The position numbers were made by a program, and so were the translations under genes. Positions 1 through 11,639 of a stretch of DNA of 64,000 nt are shown here, piece after piece; within the stretch, counting starts at the first letter, position 1; every line of letters starts with the position of its first letter. This DNA is from Erpobdella octoculata (taxonomy: Eukaryota > Annelida > Clitellata > Hirudinida > Erpobdellidae): the NCBI GenBank assembly GCA_963978895.1, contig OZ022238.1, positions 27,605,117-27,669,116 of the forward strand, read 5' to 3'. Below the pieces are notes generated by a model. The model was not told the origin of the DNA and did not search any database. It was given only the letters and a program-made list of their open reading frames with translations.

Positions 1-274
1 ATAATAACCATTGAAGAAACGTTAAAATAATTTATTTAAAGAATTAACAGTTTCAAGGAGCAATAACATTTGATTTATTAGTTCAGTATTTATTAACAAC
101 GCTTTTGTAAACATTCTCAGGTTTTTTATGACATCGTTTTAATAAAAATAATATAAATATAAAAAATATTTGTTAAAACAACGCTCGTATACTAATGTAG
201 GTACTAAAAGGTTAAAAATAATAACAAAGTGAACAGATTACATTTTTAGAACTGAACTTTTATATATATATATA
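1..274. other. AT-rich sequence, no gene seen
   Basis: AT-rich flank with no credible coding potential, ending in a short TA run that leads into a Helitron 5' end. Confidence 0.6.
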
Positions 275-467
275 TCTATATATATAAAAATGAATGTTTG
301 TATTTATGTATGTTAATGTCCTTTAGGCATTGCTACACCATTCATCCGATCGTAATGAAATTTTCACACAACCTTGAGAGTCAAGGGGAAAGTCAAATAA
401 AAAAAAAAATTTTGAAATCCGTCACAAAATGAGCGGAGCGGAGCGGGTGAGCGAGCGGGAACTATAT
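275..467 (+). mobile_element. Helitron 5' terminal fragment
   Basis: It starts with the Helitron-type TC followed by TATATATATAAAAATGAATG. It carries the body motif 'gctacaccattcatccgatc', which recurs in the copies at 8037, 17401 and 48176. It stops at a GC-rich 'gcgggaact' before a TA/GTAT run. The matching plus-strand 3' end is missing, so it is a fragment, probably split when other Helitron pieces landed in the adjacent TA run. Confidence 0.7.
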
Positions 468-550
468 ATATATGTATGTGCGTATGTATGTGTGTATGTA
501 TGTATGTGTATGTGCATGTATGTGTGTCTGTGTGTGTGTTTATGTATGTA
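468..550. repeat. (GTAT)n / (TG)n microsatellite
   Basis: Simple repeat of TATG/TGTG units between two Helitron pieces. Reading frames across it are artefacts. Confidence 0.8.
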
Positions 551-870
551 CTAGCGGAGATACCCGGCGTTGCCCGGGTTTTTTAGAGGTTTTTCTAATG
601 TTTGTCTCTTTCTCTCCCGTTTCCTTTCCCACCTGCTTTCCCACTCCCGTTCGCTTTCCCGTTTTCGGTCGTTTTCCCGTTTTCGGTCGTTTTCCCGCTC
701 CCGGTCGCTTTCCCGCTCCCGGTCGCTTTCCCGCCCCCGGTCGCTTTACCACTCCCGGTCGCTTTCCCGCTCACGTTTGCTCTCCCATTCCCGCTCACGC
801 TTGCTTTTCCGTTCCCGCTCGCTGTCCGTTCCGGGTCGCTTTCCCGTTTCTATAATAGACAAACTAACCC
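551..870 (-). mobile_element. Helitron 3' end, minus orientation, with minisatellite tail
   Basis: On the minus strand it ends in a GC hairpin (CCCGGGCAACGCCGGGTA type) followed by CTAG at 551-554 and then T, the hallmark of a Helitron 3' end. Before this lies a degenerate minisatellite of ~18-bp units rich in GGGAGCGGGAAAGCGACC. It is an inverted partner of the unit at 905-1449. Confidence 0.75.
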
Positions 871-904
871 ACAAACATTCATATATATATATATATATAT
901 ATAG

Positions 905-1449
905 TCTTAGCAAATCTATTTTACGTTTTATAGGCTAACAGAAGTTATGAAAGAATGGAAAAGAAAAAATGAGCGTGAACGGGAGAGCAACCGTGACCGG
1001 GAATGGGAGAGCAAGCATGACCGGGAACGGGAGAGCAAGCGTGAGCGGGAACGGGAAAGCGACCGGGAACGGGAAAGCGACCGGGAACGGGAAAGCGACC
1101 GGGAACGGGAAAGCGACCGGGAACGGAAAAGCCACCGGGAACGGGAAAGCGACCGGGAACGGGAAAGCGACCGGGAACGGGAAAGCGACCGGGAACGCGG
1201 AAAGCGACCGGGAACGCGGAAAGCGACTGGAATCGGGAGAGCAAGCTTGGAAGGAAACGCGAGCAAGAGAGAAAATCGATAACAAAACTTCTGAGCGGGA
1301 AAGCGACCGGGATCTGGAAAACGACCGAGAGCGGAAAAGCGACCGGGAACGCGACGAAAACGGGAAAGTGGAGAACGAAACGGGAGCGAGAGGGACAAAC
1401 ATTAGAAAAACCTCTAAAAACCCCGGGCAACGCCGGGTAACCCCGCTAG
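905..1449 (+). mobile_element. Helitron 3' unit with 18-bp minisatellite
   Basis: It begins with the conserved 'agcaaatctattttacgtttta' segment also seen at 18160, 18605 and 45850. It continues through a tandem array of 18-bp units (about 1020-1220) and ends in the hairpin CCCGGGCAACGCCGGGTA and CTAG (1446-1449), followed by T. With the minus unit at 551-870 it forms a large imperfect palindrome. Arg/Glu/Ser-rich frames across it are translations of the minisatellite, not genes. Confidence 0.75.
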
Positions 1450-1481
<32 letters not shown>

Positions 1482-2248
1482 CAGGGCCGTCGAGAGGGGG
1501 GCAAAGGGGAAAATTGCACAGGGGTCCGGAACAGTGCAAAGGGCCCGGGCCATTAATAATTTATATATTTATATATATATGTTTTTATATATAAGTAAAA
1601 AATATTGCAGACTTGCTTAATGAGGTTAAACAATTTAGGGATTTTTGGGATAATCTGTTGTCAGAATCAAAACCTGTTGCAGAAACCATGACATCAGATT
1701 TGCCAACAGGCAAAGAAATACCAGAACAAAGAGTTAAAAAAAGAAAAGTATTTTTTGACAAATTTTTTTAAACAAACAACGGGCAAAAAATTGATAATAA
1801 TGAAACGATCAAATTTAAATTGGATGTTTTTTACAGACTTGTTGATTGCGTTATTTGGGGATTAACACAGTTTCTATAGCCTTATCTATCAATAATACAT
1901 TCAGTTTTCTGTGGTTATTTTTAGAACTTTCAGATTCCCAAATTGAAGAAATGTGCAGAGCTTTTTGTACAGAATACGAAAATGACGTTCCCTTGGAAAT
2001 AATTGATGAAATGAAACACCTAAAAGCAATTTACAAATAAAATTTTAGAGATGATTTAGTTAATTCAGATTTATTTGTCTTAAAACCACTGGATTTACTA
2101 AATAAATTTGGAGAATTGAAATTTTCATTTACTTGCTTTTTCCAAAATGTATCTGTTGCAATAAAAACTTTTTGTACCATACCTGTGACTGTTGCAGAAG
2201 CTGAACGTTCATTCAGCAAATTGAAACAAATAAATAGTGTACAACAAT

Positions 2249-3608
2249 CAGAGGCGTATTTACCAAAACTGTGGCCCTAGGCGCACGACCAATTTGGGGC
2301 CCTCTCGCCTATAAGGCGATCAATGATCATAATACAACAATAGTTAGAACACTCATACTCATGTATTATTTAACATGCATACTACAGTTATAGATACTAG
2401 TTAGAAATTACAATTGTCAGTTTATTACAGTTATATAACTTTTTCCTGCTCTTCAATTTCGCGAAGGAGTCAATGTGCGCATTGTAATCGTATTCTAATG
2501 TCTCCTTTGATTCAATGCATAAAATAGACAAATCTCCCAGCTTACATTGGCTGATGGAATTCCGCAAGTAATTCTTGATCCTTTTCAACACAGAAAATGA
2601 CCGTTCTCCAGTTGCGTTTGATATAGGAATGGTGAGAAAGATTCTTAGAAGGGTTTCCACATTGGGAAATGTACATTGTAGTCCACCCACTACTATAAGC
2701 TGGTACATCTCTACCGCAGATTTTGCGCCTTTTTCTTTAGCGAAATGCAAAAACTGTTTGATTTCATCGCCAGTGGTATCAGAATTAACATCGTCTTTGT
2801 ATTCTTCGATCAAGGCCGAGATCTTTGTGTTCATGTCATCTACCTTGTCCTTGAAAAATAGACTGAACAAATCATGTATACCTTTGTATGCTTCGATTCT
2901 GTGATCAAGTTCCGTGATCAATTTATCAGAAATGGCGTTTACTGTGTTAACAATAAAATTATCACGACCAGTTAAAATAACTTCCGCTTCATTGCTTTCA
3001 TCAGAAAACGGTTTTCGCTTTTTTTTGCGGCTCACTTCATCTTGATATTTACAGTTTTTCAGATCCTCGTTAATAAGCAATGCTGCTCGTTCTTCAATAC
3101 GAGTGAAATCGTTTCGGACTTTGTTGTTAATAAAAAACTTCAGTGATTCTAGAAGATTTACACCAGCATCAAGATATAAATTTGAATTTTGCAGGGATTT
3201 GCTAGTTGCATTCATCCGCTGTAAAATTGTATCCCAAAGAACAATCATCAATGCAGTTTCAAAAAGATCCATTTTATCAGCAAGAGCATTAGCCTCATTT
3301 CTTACAGACGCCAATAGTGTTCGAATTTTACCACAATTCAAAAATTTGTTTACATTTTTAATTTAGGGTTGAGCGAAAATTCGTGCGCGCATTTTTGGCA
3401 ACGCAGAAATTGTTGTTTGTATATTTTTTTTTTCATACGTTGTACAAAAATATTTAGAAATAATTATGAAATATATTATCTGAAAATGTAAAATTAATTT
3501 GTCTCAAACTTATTAAATTTTTTTGTGCGAAATATTTTGAAGCCTCCAAAAAACTCATTTTTCAAGTTTTTGGGGGCCCCTGTGCGCCTAGGCCTAAATT
3601 CGCCACTG
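2249..3608 (-). mobile_element. hAT transposon (inner) with 8-bp target duplication
   Basis: Inverted termini CAGAGGCGTATTTA (left) and CAGTGGCGAATTTA (right, read inward), flanked on both sides by the identical 8-bp duplication ACAACAAT (2241-2248 and 3609-3616). The element is 1360 bp and carries only the C-terminal part of a transposase on the minus strand, so it is an internally deleted copy inserted into the transposase of another hAT. Confidence 0.9.
2397..3341 (-). CDS. hAT transposase, C-terminal fragment (314 codons open)
   Basis: Open frame inside the inner hAT. The last ~90 residues carry the hAT dimerisation signature (IFLTIPISNATGERSFSVLK), followed by the usual 'KNYLRNSISQ' and 'LSILCIESKE' segments. 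This matches the TTF/ZMYM1-like group of hAT proteins. The N-terminal zinc finger and most of the catalytic region are absent, so the product would not be an active transposase. The first Met is arbitrary because the upstream part is deleted. Long and uninterrupted, which suggests a fairly young copy. Confidence 0.8.
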   Translation of the reverse strand: MNCGKIRTLLASVRNEANALADKMDLFETALMIVLWDTILQRMNATSKSLQNSNLYLDAGVNLLESLKFFINNKVRNDFTRIEERAALLINEDLKNCKYQDEVSRKKKRKPFSDESNEAEVILTGRDNFIVNTVNAISDKLITELDHRIEAYKGIHDLFSLFFKDKVDDMNTKISALIEEYKDDVNSDTTGDEIKQFLHFAKEKGAKSAVEMYQLIVVGGLQCTFPNVETLLRIFLTIPISNATGERSFSVLKRIKNYLRNSISQCKLGDLSILCIESKETLEYDYNAHIDSFAKLKSRKKLYNCNKLTIVISN

Positions 3609-4247
3609 ACAACAATCAGTAATGGAACAGGAAAGACTTTGTGACTTAGCGTTATTAGCAATTGAAAATGATCTAGCTAGGTCTATTAAATTTGATGAAA
3701 TCGTTGACAATTTTGCATTAAAGAAATCAAGAAAAATATCACTTTGAAAATTTGGAAAAATTGGTCGTTGTGCAAAAAATTATACTGTTAATTTTTTTAC
3801 ATAATTACAAACTTTTATTTAAATTACAATCTCTGTTTGTGTGTGGTTTTCTCTGTACGCAAATCTTGCAAGTAAAATCTAACCAGCTTTTTGACTAGCT
3901 AGAAAGCTGAAACTTTCAGCATATGTTGATATTGGATGACAATACATGATTCTATTAATAAAAAAACAACTTAATTTGAACATCTTTTGTATTCCTACAT
4001 CAAGTGTATTTGAAATTAAAGTTTGTGTTAAAAAACTCGTTTTTTCATTTACTTGTTTTTTTAATAAACCTGTTTTTCATAAATGGCAAACGTATTTTAA
4101 TCTTTTAAGCCCTGAATTTGAAAATTATAAAATTGGTGCCAATCAGTGAATGAACAAGAACATTTACATTTTTTAAGGACTACTATCAGGCTCTCAGGGG
4201 AGCCAGTATACCTTAGCACAGAGGCCCGCAATGGTTTCTCGACGGCC

Positions 4248-4428
<181 letters not shown>

Positions 4429-5302
4429 CAGTGATGGGCACCAACTACTTCAATTGTAGTTACAACTACATGCCAACTACCTCATGACAGAAGTAGTTAT
4501 AACTACATGTTAACTACTTTAGAAGAGAGGTAGTTATAACTAGTTTGTTAACTACTACTAAAGTAGTTAACTACTTTCCAACTACTTTTTAACTACTCGT
4601 ATATTTATAAAACATGTACTGTAAGATATAAAAACACAACAACAACAAAATAAATTTGCATTTAATAATTTTTTTTAAAGAATAATAATGATTGTTAACT
4701 AAATATAATAAAAACAAAGTATTTTTAAGCAAATATAATAAAAACAAAATATTTTTAAACAAATATAATAAAAACAAAGTATTTTTAAGCAAATATAATA
4801 AAAACAAAGTATTTTTAAGCAAATTTTAGAAAAACAAAGTGTTTATTGATACATAAAGGTTGAATGACAAAGTTCAAAATTTGTTAAAACTGGAACGGCT
4901 TTTCAGAAAAACCATACGGTCAAATAAAGTGTCACTCATTTTGCACCTTCGAGGTGTCAAAATCATACCAGCCATACTAAACAAACGTTCAACAGCTGCA
5001 CTACTTGGAAGAGTAGAATTGGCTTTTATGAAAGCTCATTCTACAAATGGATAATCCTTCAGTGATTGAACATTCGATGCTTTAGATTATATTTTTAAAT
5101 CATCTGGCTTTTTAATAATTTTGTTACAGCGCTAAGTCAAAGTAGTTAGACTAGTTATAACTACCAAACTAGATCATAAAAGTAGTTATAACTACATGGC
5201 AACTACTCAAAAACAAAAGTAGTTATAACTACCATGTAACTACTATAAATGTAGTTATAACTACAGTAGTTACAACTACAGTAGTTAAAGTGCCCATCAC
5301 TG
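4429..5302 (-). mobile_element. hAT element with palindromic subterminal repeats
   Basis: Inverted termini CAGTGATGGGCAC at both ends and a perfect 8-bp target duplication TATACATA (4421-4428 and 5303-5310). Both ends are packed with the palindrome-like motif GTAGTTATAACTAC, typical of hAT subterminal transposase-binding sites. A minus-strand hAT C-terminal remnant at about 4872-5055 reads SSAAVERLFSMAGMILTPRR and continues to a stop near 4875. The plus-strand frame over the same bases is a shadow. Confidence 0.88.
4698..4830. repeat. 30-bp tandem repeat inside hAT
   Basis: About 4-5 copies of an A-rich 30-bp unit (aaatataataaaaacaaag plus tatttttaagc), located in the hAT element between the subterminal repeats and the transposase remnant. 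Confidence 0.8.
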
Positions 5303-6147
<845 letters not shown>

Positions 6148-6374
6148 TCTATATTCTATATATATGTATACAAATCTCGAGTCATAATGTTTGAAATTGA
6201 ACTCCTCCGAAACGGCTGAACTGATTTTTATGAAATTTTTTGTATACATTTGGTATGTCTGAAGATAGGTCCTAGGTTATTTAGAATATTTTTTTAAAAT
6301 ATTTAAAAAAGTTATTTTGGAAAAACAATAAGGTGCAATTATGTCCTTTTTATAGGAAAATGCAACAGATATAT

Positions 6375-6444
<70 letters not shown>

Positions 6445-6830
6445 TATTTTTATCATTGTTACAAATGTACCGTTTCCTTTAAAAGTAACTTAATCAAATG
6501 TCATAACCTAAATTACTTTCATCAAATATCAACTTAGTTGTCGTGACTTGCCAAATAAAACTTTACATTAAGGATAAGTTGACGGGAGAGCAAGCGGAAC
6601 TTGAAAACAAGCGAAAACGGGATAGTAAACGGGAACGGTAGAGCAAACGGGGAAGAAAATGGGAGCAAGAGAGAAGAACGATAGAAAAATTTTCAAAAAC
6701 CCCGGGCATTGTACACTCGATTGCTTTTCGAGACTGATTTTTTTAAATTGTCATAAGTTTGTACATGAAACTCTTAGTAAAAAAACCAAAATAATTTAAA
6801 AGACAAAACAACGTTTGCTGGGTAAGCTAG
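6148..6830 (+). mobile_element. Helitron, with nested Helitron fragment
   Basis: 5' TC followed by TATATTCTATATATATG, then a body containing 'aactcctccgaaacggctga', typical of non-autonomous animal Helitrons. The 3' end is 'aacgtttgctgggtaa' then GCTAG (CTAG at 6827-6830) followed by T. A TA/TG microsatellite and a piece of the GC-rich tail family (about 6583-6710, ending 'aaaaaccccgggca') sit inside. This is a second subfamily, with a 3' end different from the CCCGGGCAACGCCGGG type. Confidence 0.7.
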
Positions 6831-6879
6831 TATATGTTTATATGAAGCTGTCATTGTAGCTACAACGATAGTGACAAAG

Positions 6880-7091
6880 ATATGATGATGATTTCTACAA
6901 CGATGAAGATGGAATGGGGTTGGTGATAATAATAATAATGATGGTGATGATGATGATGGTGATGGAAGTAGTTGTGATGATAGCGATAATGATGATGGTG
7001 ATGATAGTGATAATTATGATGATGATGATGATGGTGGTGGTAGTGATCGTGATGATGATGGTGATGATGGCGGTGGTAGTGGTGAAGGTAG

Positions 7092-7149
<58 letters not shown>

Positions 7150-7150
7150 A

Positions 7151-7187
<37 letters not shown>

Positions 7188-7262
7188 CCACGACGATGAT
7201 GATGGTGGTGGTGGTGGTGGTAGTGATGATGATTGTGGTGGTGCTGGTGACGTCGACGACGA
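6880..7262. repeat. (GAT)n triplet array
   Basis: Long imperfect GAT/GGT triplet microsatellite. Poly-His, poly-Met and poly-Ile frames across it on either strand are artefacts. Confidence 0.9.
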
Positions 7263-7321
7263 GATGATAATCTTTCTGTTTCATTCCGACAAAAACCTTT
7301 GATGTCATCAATCCATGATGT

Positions 7322-7496
<175 letters not shown>

Positions 7497-8036
7497 GTAT
7501 ATCTAATGGTTATTAAAACACCAATATGCTTCATTACATCAAGGCGCCATCGGTTTATAACAGCACTCTGTTTTTTACATGTAATTAATATAACTATAAT
7601 TTACATTAAATATGACCATAATGACTCTAAACGAGATTTATTTAAAAAAAACAGTTTTTTATTAACTAAGTAATACACATGGATGACGAAGCTTAATACC
7701 GGTTCGACTTACTCATCGCTAAATGACGAGAGAGCGTCTCTGAAGATTGATCCGCCAAAGAACAGTTCTACTTAATATTTCCGCTTTGTTTTACGGCGGA
7801 CCATCAAACGACCTGTGATTGCCTTCACGCAATTCGTTTGGTTCTCTCGCGCTCGACTGAATTTCTTCAATTTCCTTGTCAAGATGGAAGATTTTAAATT
7901 AGTTTTGTCATCCAGATGAAGCGACATTGGTGCATTAAGTTTTGTTTGTATTTTGTATTATTTTCTGTTTTTTATTGAAAATCCAACCAAATTATAAAAG
8001 TTTTTTGTGTGAAATCATGCACAATATTGCACATTG
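7497..8036. other. Unassigned sequence, part of it GC-richer
   Basis: About 7680-7900 is visibly richer in GC than its surroundings (for example 'ggttctctcgcgctcgactg'), but I found no splice-consistent exon, no recognised protein and no element terminus. Confidence 0.4.
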
Positions 8037-8539
8037 TCTATATATATATATTTAACTGACTTTATGTCTGTATGTATATGTATGTCCTTTTTTCTCGCCC
8101 AAGGCTCTGGAACACCCTTCCACTGGAGGTCACGACTTAGAAAAGTCCTCAAAACGCACTTGTTCGTGGCTTAGAAGTCATCCGGCTAATGCCACGTTAA
8201 AGATTGACAAAATGATTTGATTTGATTATGCATTGCTACACCATTCATCCGATCGTAATGACATTTTCACACAACCTTGAGAGTCAATAGAGGAAGGTTT
8301 GAAAATTGAGATCGGTCACCAAATGAGCGGGAGCGGGAGAGCGAACGGGAACTGAAAAATTAGCGGGAACAGGAACGGGAAAGCAAGCATGAACGGAAAA
8401 GTGACGGGAGCAAAAGAGTGAGCAAGCGTGAGCGGGAAAGCGACCGGGAACGTGAAAGCAAGTGGGGAAGGACACGGGAGCAAGAGAGAAAAACGATAGA
8501 AAAACCTCTAAAAACCCCGGGAAATGCCTGGACCGCTAG
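8037..8539 (+). mobile_element. Helitron carrying an inserted LINE tail
   Basis: 5' TC (8037-8038) then TATATATATATTTAACTG. The family body motif 'gctacaccattcatccgatc' is at 8231-8250. The GC-rich gagcgggaacgggaaagc tail follows, then the 3' 'aaaaaccccgggaaatgcc' and CTAG at 8536-8539. Other copies read 'gtcctttatgcattgctac' without interruption; here about 140 bp of a LINE 3' end lies in the middle of that string. Confidence 0.75.
8086..8226 (+). mobile_element. CR1-like LINE 3' end inside the Helitron
   Basis: The segment reads like the C-terminal tail of a CR1/Jockey-group reverse transcriptase, out of frame in places: 'ctggaacacccttccactgg' (WN-LPL type), then a frame giving LRSHPANATLKIDKMI. 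It ends in the short reiteration ATTTGATTTGATTA, as CR1-type 3' ends often do. It is 5'-truncated. Confidence 0.6.
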
Positions 8540-9118
8540 TTTCTTTATAGAAATGACCAATATCGAACATAAAATTTAATTTTTCATACTTATTCATTTA
8601 ACTATTTTAGTTAGTTCCTATCAAAACTTCTAGATTAAATTTAAAGTTTCAGAGAGAGCATCATGTTCAGAACAATATCTCTTTCGGACAATATCCTCAG
8701 CACATTATGCCGGCCTCGCCTGGATAAAACGAGATGGAAGTACTTCGGTATTTCACACATTCTGTCTTGAGTCTCAAAACACCTGGTGTAGATGACGACA
8801 AATTATTGCAAAGAAAATATTAATATGTGAAGAAATATTAACTGCATGTGTAAATAAAAATAAATACATCTGGGAGAATAATTTCAAGATGAAAATCTAA
8901 CAAAACAATTACTTTTTTGAAGGATGCCAAAAAAGTCTCCAGTCAAAGATATATACCTATTATAGAGTCAACATCCAAATCTCAGGAGTTTTGTGAAATT
9001 GAATGAACCTGATCAACGCTTTATAAGAAGTTCATTTAACACAACTTTTAACTGATAACGTACATCAACCATGAAGAAAAGTTTATTTTGAATTCAATAG
9101 TGTGCGCTATTATTAAAC
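8540..9118. other. Unassigned AT-rich sequence
   Basis: No gene or element could be supported. The last 7 bases (ATTAAAC) are the target duplication of the P element that follows. Confidence 0.5.
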
Positions 9119-11596
9119 CATAGACTCCTAAATATACCAGGACATACAACTAAAACGCCATTGTACGGCGGGAGGCTGAGGCTCGTTCGTAGACGACAGT
9201 AGAAGTATACAAGTAAAATCAACAAATTCGTTATGTTTTAAACTTTTTTATTTTTCCATCAGAAAATCTTTTGTTTTTAATATTTCCAAAAGTACTCACA
9301 TAATTTTTACCAAAACAGTTAAAAAGCGATTTCGAAATAAAATAAGTCAAATCGTAATTGTTGAAACAAAAATTAGAATAAATAAACAGTGAATGTATAT
9401 AGTCATTAAAACATCTTTCAGTAATTTTTTGGAAAAGCTTCATGTGATCTGATGCCTCTAAAAATTTTTTGAATAATTCATCAGAGTTTTTTAGATTTTT
9501 GAAAACTTTGAAACAGTGAACAGAGACATTCCAGGCATATTCGTTTGGTTTTGTAAGGCCTCCACGATCAATTTGTTCCACAAATTCCATCACTCTTCTT
9601 CCACTTTCATACTGCACACTATGATCAGTTCCAACAATGGACAATAAAGTTGTATAAGAAGTCACTTGACTTCACGAGACCACCGCAGTTAATGTTGTCT
9701 AAGAATTCTGACATCCTTTTCCACATTTATAGAGTTGATGAGCACTTCACGACATGAGTCACACTTAGTGACCCTGACTGTAGAACGAGCAATGGCTCCG
9801 CTGACATACAATATAACATTAGCCATGCTAACTGTTGGCTCCACATCAAGTTTTGGACTTGTTGAAATTACTGTTCGCTTAAAAGCATTAAGTTTTGAGA
9901 CGCAGAGTCTTAAATAAGCCGAGTTGTCCAATCCTGTGCTGCCACTTATTTGTCTGATTATCTTGGACAGTGTTGTACAAGATGGCAAATATAAAACATC
10001 CTGTTCCAGTAGGACCTGATATGTAGTTGAACTTGATGCATTTAGTAAGTAAGCAAAAATCATCAACTGGGGTGAATAATGACGTTTGTATTTGTTCTTT
10101 CCCAACAATCAAAACTGTTCTTTTATGAAACTTTGCTTGCGTCGCTCTTCACTGTCATCATCCAAACTGTCAATGTAGTTTTGGAGGTTGGTGATGGCGA
10201 TGCCCAGATGATTTATTGGAAAATGAGATTTTTTTTCTCACCAACTTTTAACAAGTGCCATCAAATTTGGGAGCTGTGACATTTTTTCTAGACGACCCGG
10301 TAAAATTGTTTTATAAAAGAAAACTAGATTTTCTTCGACTAAAAGTATCTGAAATCCACTCGGTAGCTGCTTCTGTTAAAAGTTGATTTTTAATTTGCAA
10401 GGGAGTCAGTGATTTCACATCGTCTTCGGTCTCAAATATTTCATAAAGTTTCTCTAATCTTTCTGCTTCAAGCTGACGACTACCCAATCTTGATGCTGCT
10501 TTTGCGGAAACTCGGGTGTAGAAGGTGTTGATGTTAAGTAGGACGGCGCGTTGGGAAATATCGATGAGACAGCATTTTTGACGAGATAACTCTTGGCAAG
10601 CTTACCGCCGGAATGCTTTCGTCTATTATTGCTATCATGATGTTCAATGACAAAATCACATTCTCTGAAATGTAATGAACACAACTTGAAATTTTTAGAC
10701 GGTTTAAAGTCTTCTCGAAGATTTGCTCGAATCCACTGTTCACGAAGTTCTGGGTCACGAGGAAATGAATGCAAAATAATCCCTTCATTACTATAACCAT
10801 GATATCCATTTCGACAACCGTAAGAACTGCATTTATTATGCATTCTTCAATTTCAGTAAAAATAGATAATGTCCTGAAAATAGAATTTTAAGCAAACATG
10901 ATAAAAAAGAACAATATATTAATTAATTTGTAAACAATACATTATTAATTTGTTTTTTTATTAAGATAAAGAAACCCCACAAAAGAGGTTGATTTTCAAC
11001 TAATGAGTTTAGTTTTAATGAAGTGTTTAGTAGTTTAGTTGCACCCTTCGAAAGCTACTCGGTCCGAAATTTAACAATTTATTCTTATTCTAATTGCAAC
11101 ATAAAACTGAACAAATAAATCAACCATTGTAATTATTATCAATCTCAATTATGATCCACTTTTCGTTTAAAACGCTGTCTCCTAAAAAGTCTAATCAGAA
11201 AGTTAGGGAAAATTAGTGCGTAGCGTACTATGTTGTTGAACACTAACTACTAACTGAACAATTTATAGACAAAAAGTATACTAACTAGATATGGAAAAAT
11301 AATTGTAATATTAAATAATTTAACAAATTTGTTATAATATTTAGTAATTTTAACGAAGAAAAGAGACACAGCTACACGATCGACACTAAACACAAAACTA
11401 AACCACCAAACACGTTACTGTACGATGCCGTATGCCTGCACACAGGTTGGCCAACTAGCGAAAGCACGCTGCTAGCCTGGCTGTATGCGTGCACTAGATG
11501 CGTGCATGCTTGTAAGTTTCTATAGCCAGCCTCCCGCCGTACACTTGTAGAAAAGTGACTGTTAGTTGAATGTCCTGGTATATCTAGGAGTCTATG
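9119..11596 (-). mobile_element. P element (decayed) with terminal inverted repeats
   Basis: Near-identical termini beginning CATAGACTCCTA at 9119 and, on the opposite strand, at 11596, extending about 36 bp. Direct ATTAAAC copies lie immediately outside (9112-9118 and 11597-11603), a 7-bp match where P elements normally give 8. A further inward repeat (cctcccgccgtac and its complement) is near 9165 and 11530. The 2478-bp body encodes THAP and P-type transposase remnants on the minus strand. Confidence 0.88.
9231..10843 (-). pseudogene. P-element transposase pseudogene (THAP domain first)
   Basis: The reading starts at Met 10843 with a THAP domain: C-x4-C near the start, HSFPRDPELREQWIRANLR, then CSLHFRECDF as the second metal-binding pair (the CxxH step) and a basic segment. 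Further segments follow with frame changes at about 10480, 10320, 10230 and 10110. A P-element middle segment (RHYSPQLMIFAYLL, then LPSCTTLSKIIRQISG) lies at 10080-9700. A C-terminal-like piece at 9665-9231 reads VEQIDRGGLTKPNEYAWNVS. Most of the catalytic and GTP-binding core is missing. Stops and frameshifts show it is dead. Confidence 0.8.
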
Positions 11597-11639
11597 ATTA
11601 AACGCATTACTTATCTGCTTGGCATTGCAAACAGTTTTA

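Noticed and set aside
570..1556. Long overlapping frames rich in Arg/Glu/Ser or Pro/Phe/Ser on both strands
   Set aside because: All are translations of the 18-bp GC-rich minisatellite in Helitron tails; every frame is open because the period is a multiple of three.
4698..4830. CRISPR-like direct repeats
   Set aside because: Contiguous 30-bp tandem units without spacers, inside a hAT in a eukaryotic context.
4860..5054. Plus-strand 64-codon frame
   Set aside because: Shadow of the minus-strand hAT dimerisation-domain remnant, which has clear motifs.
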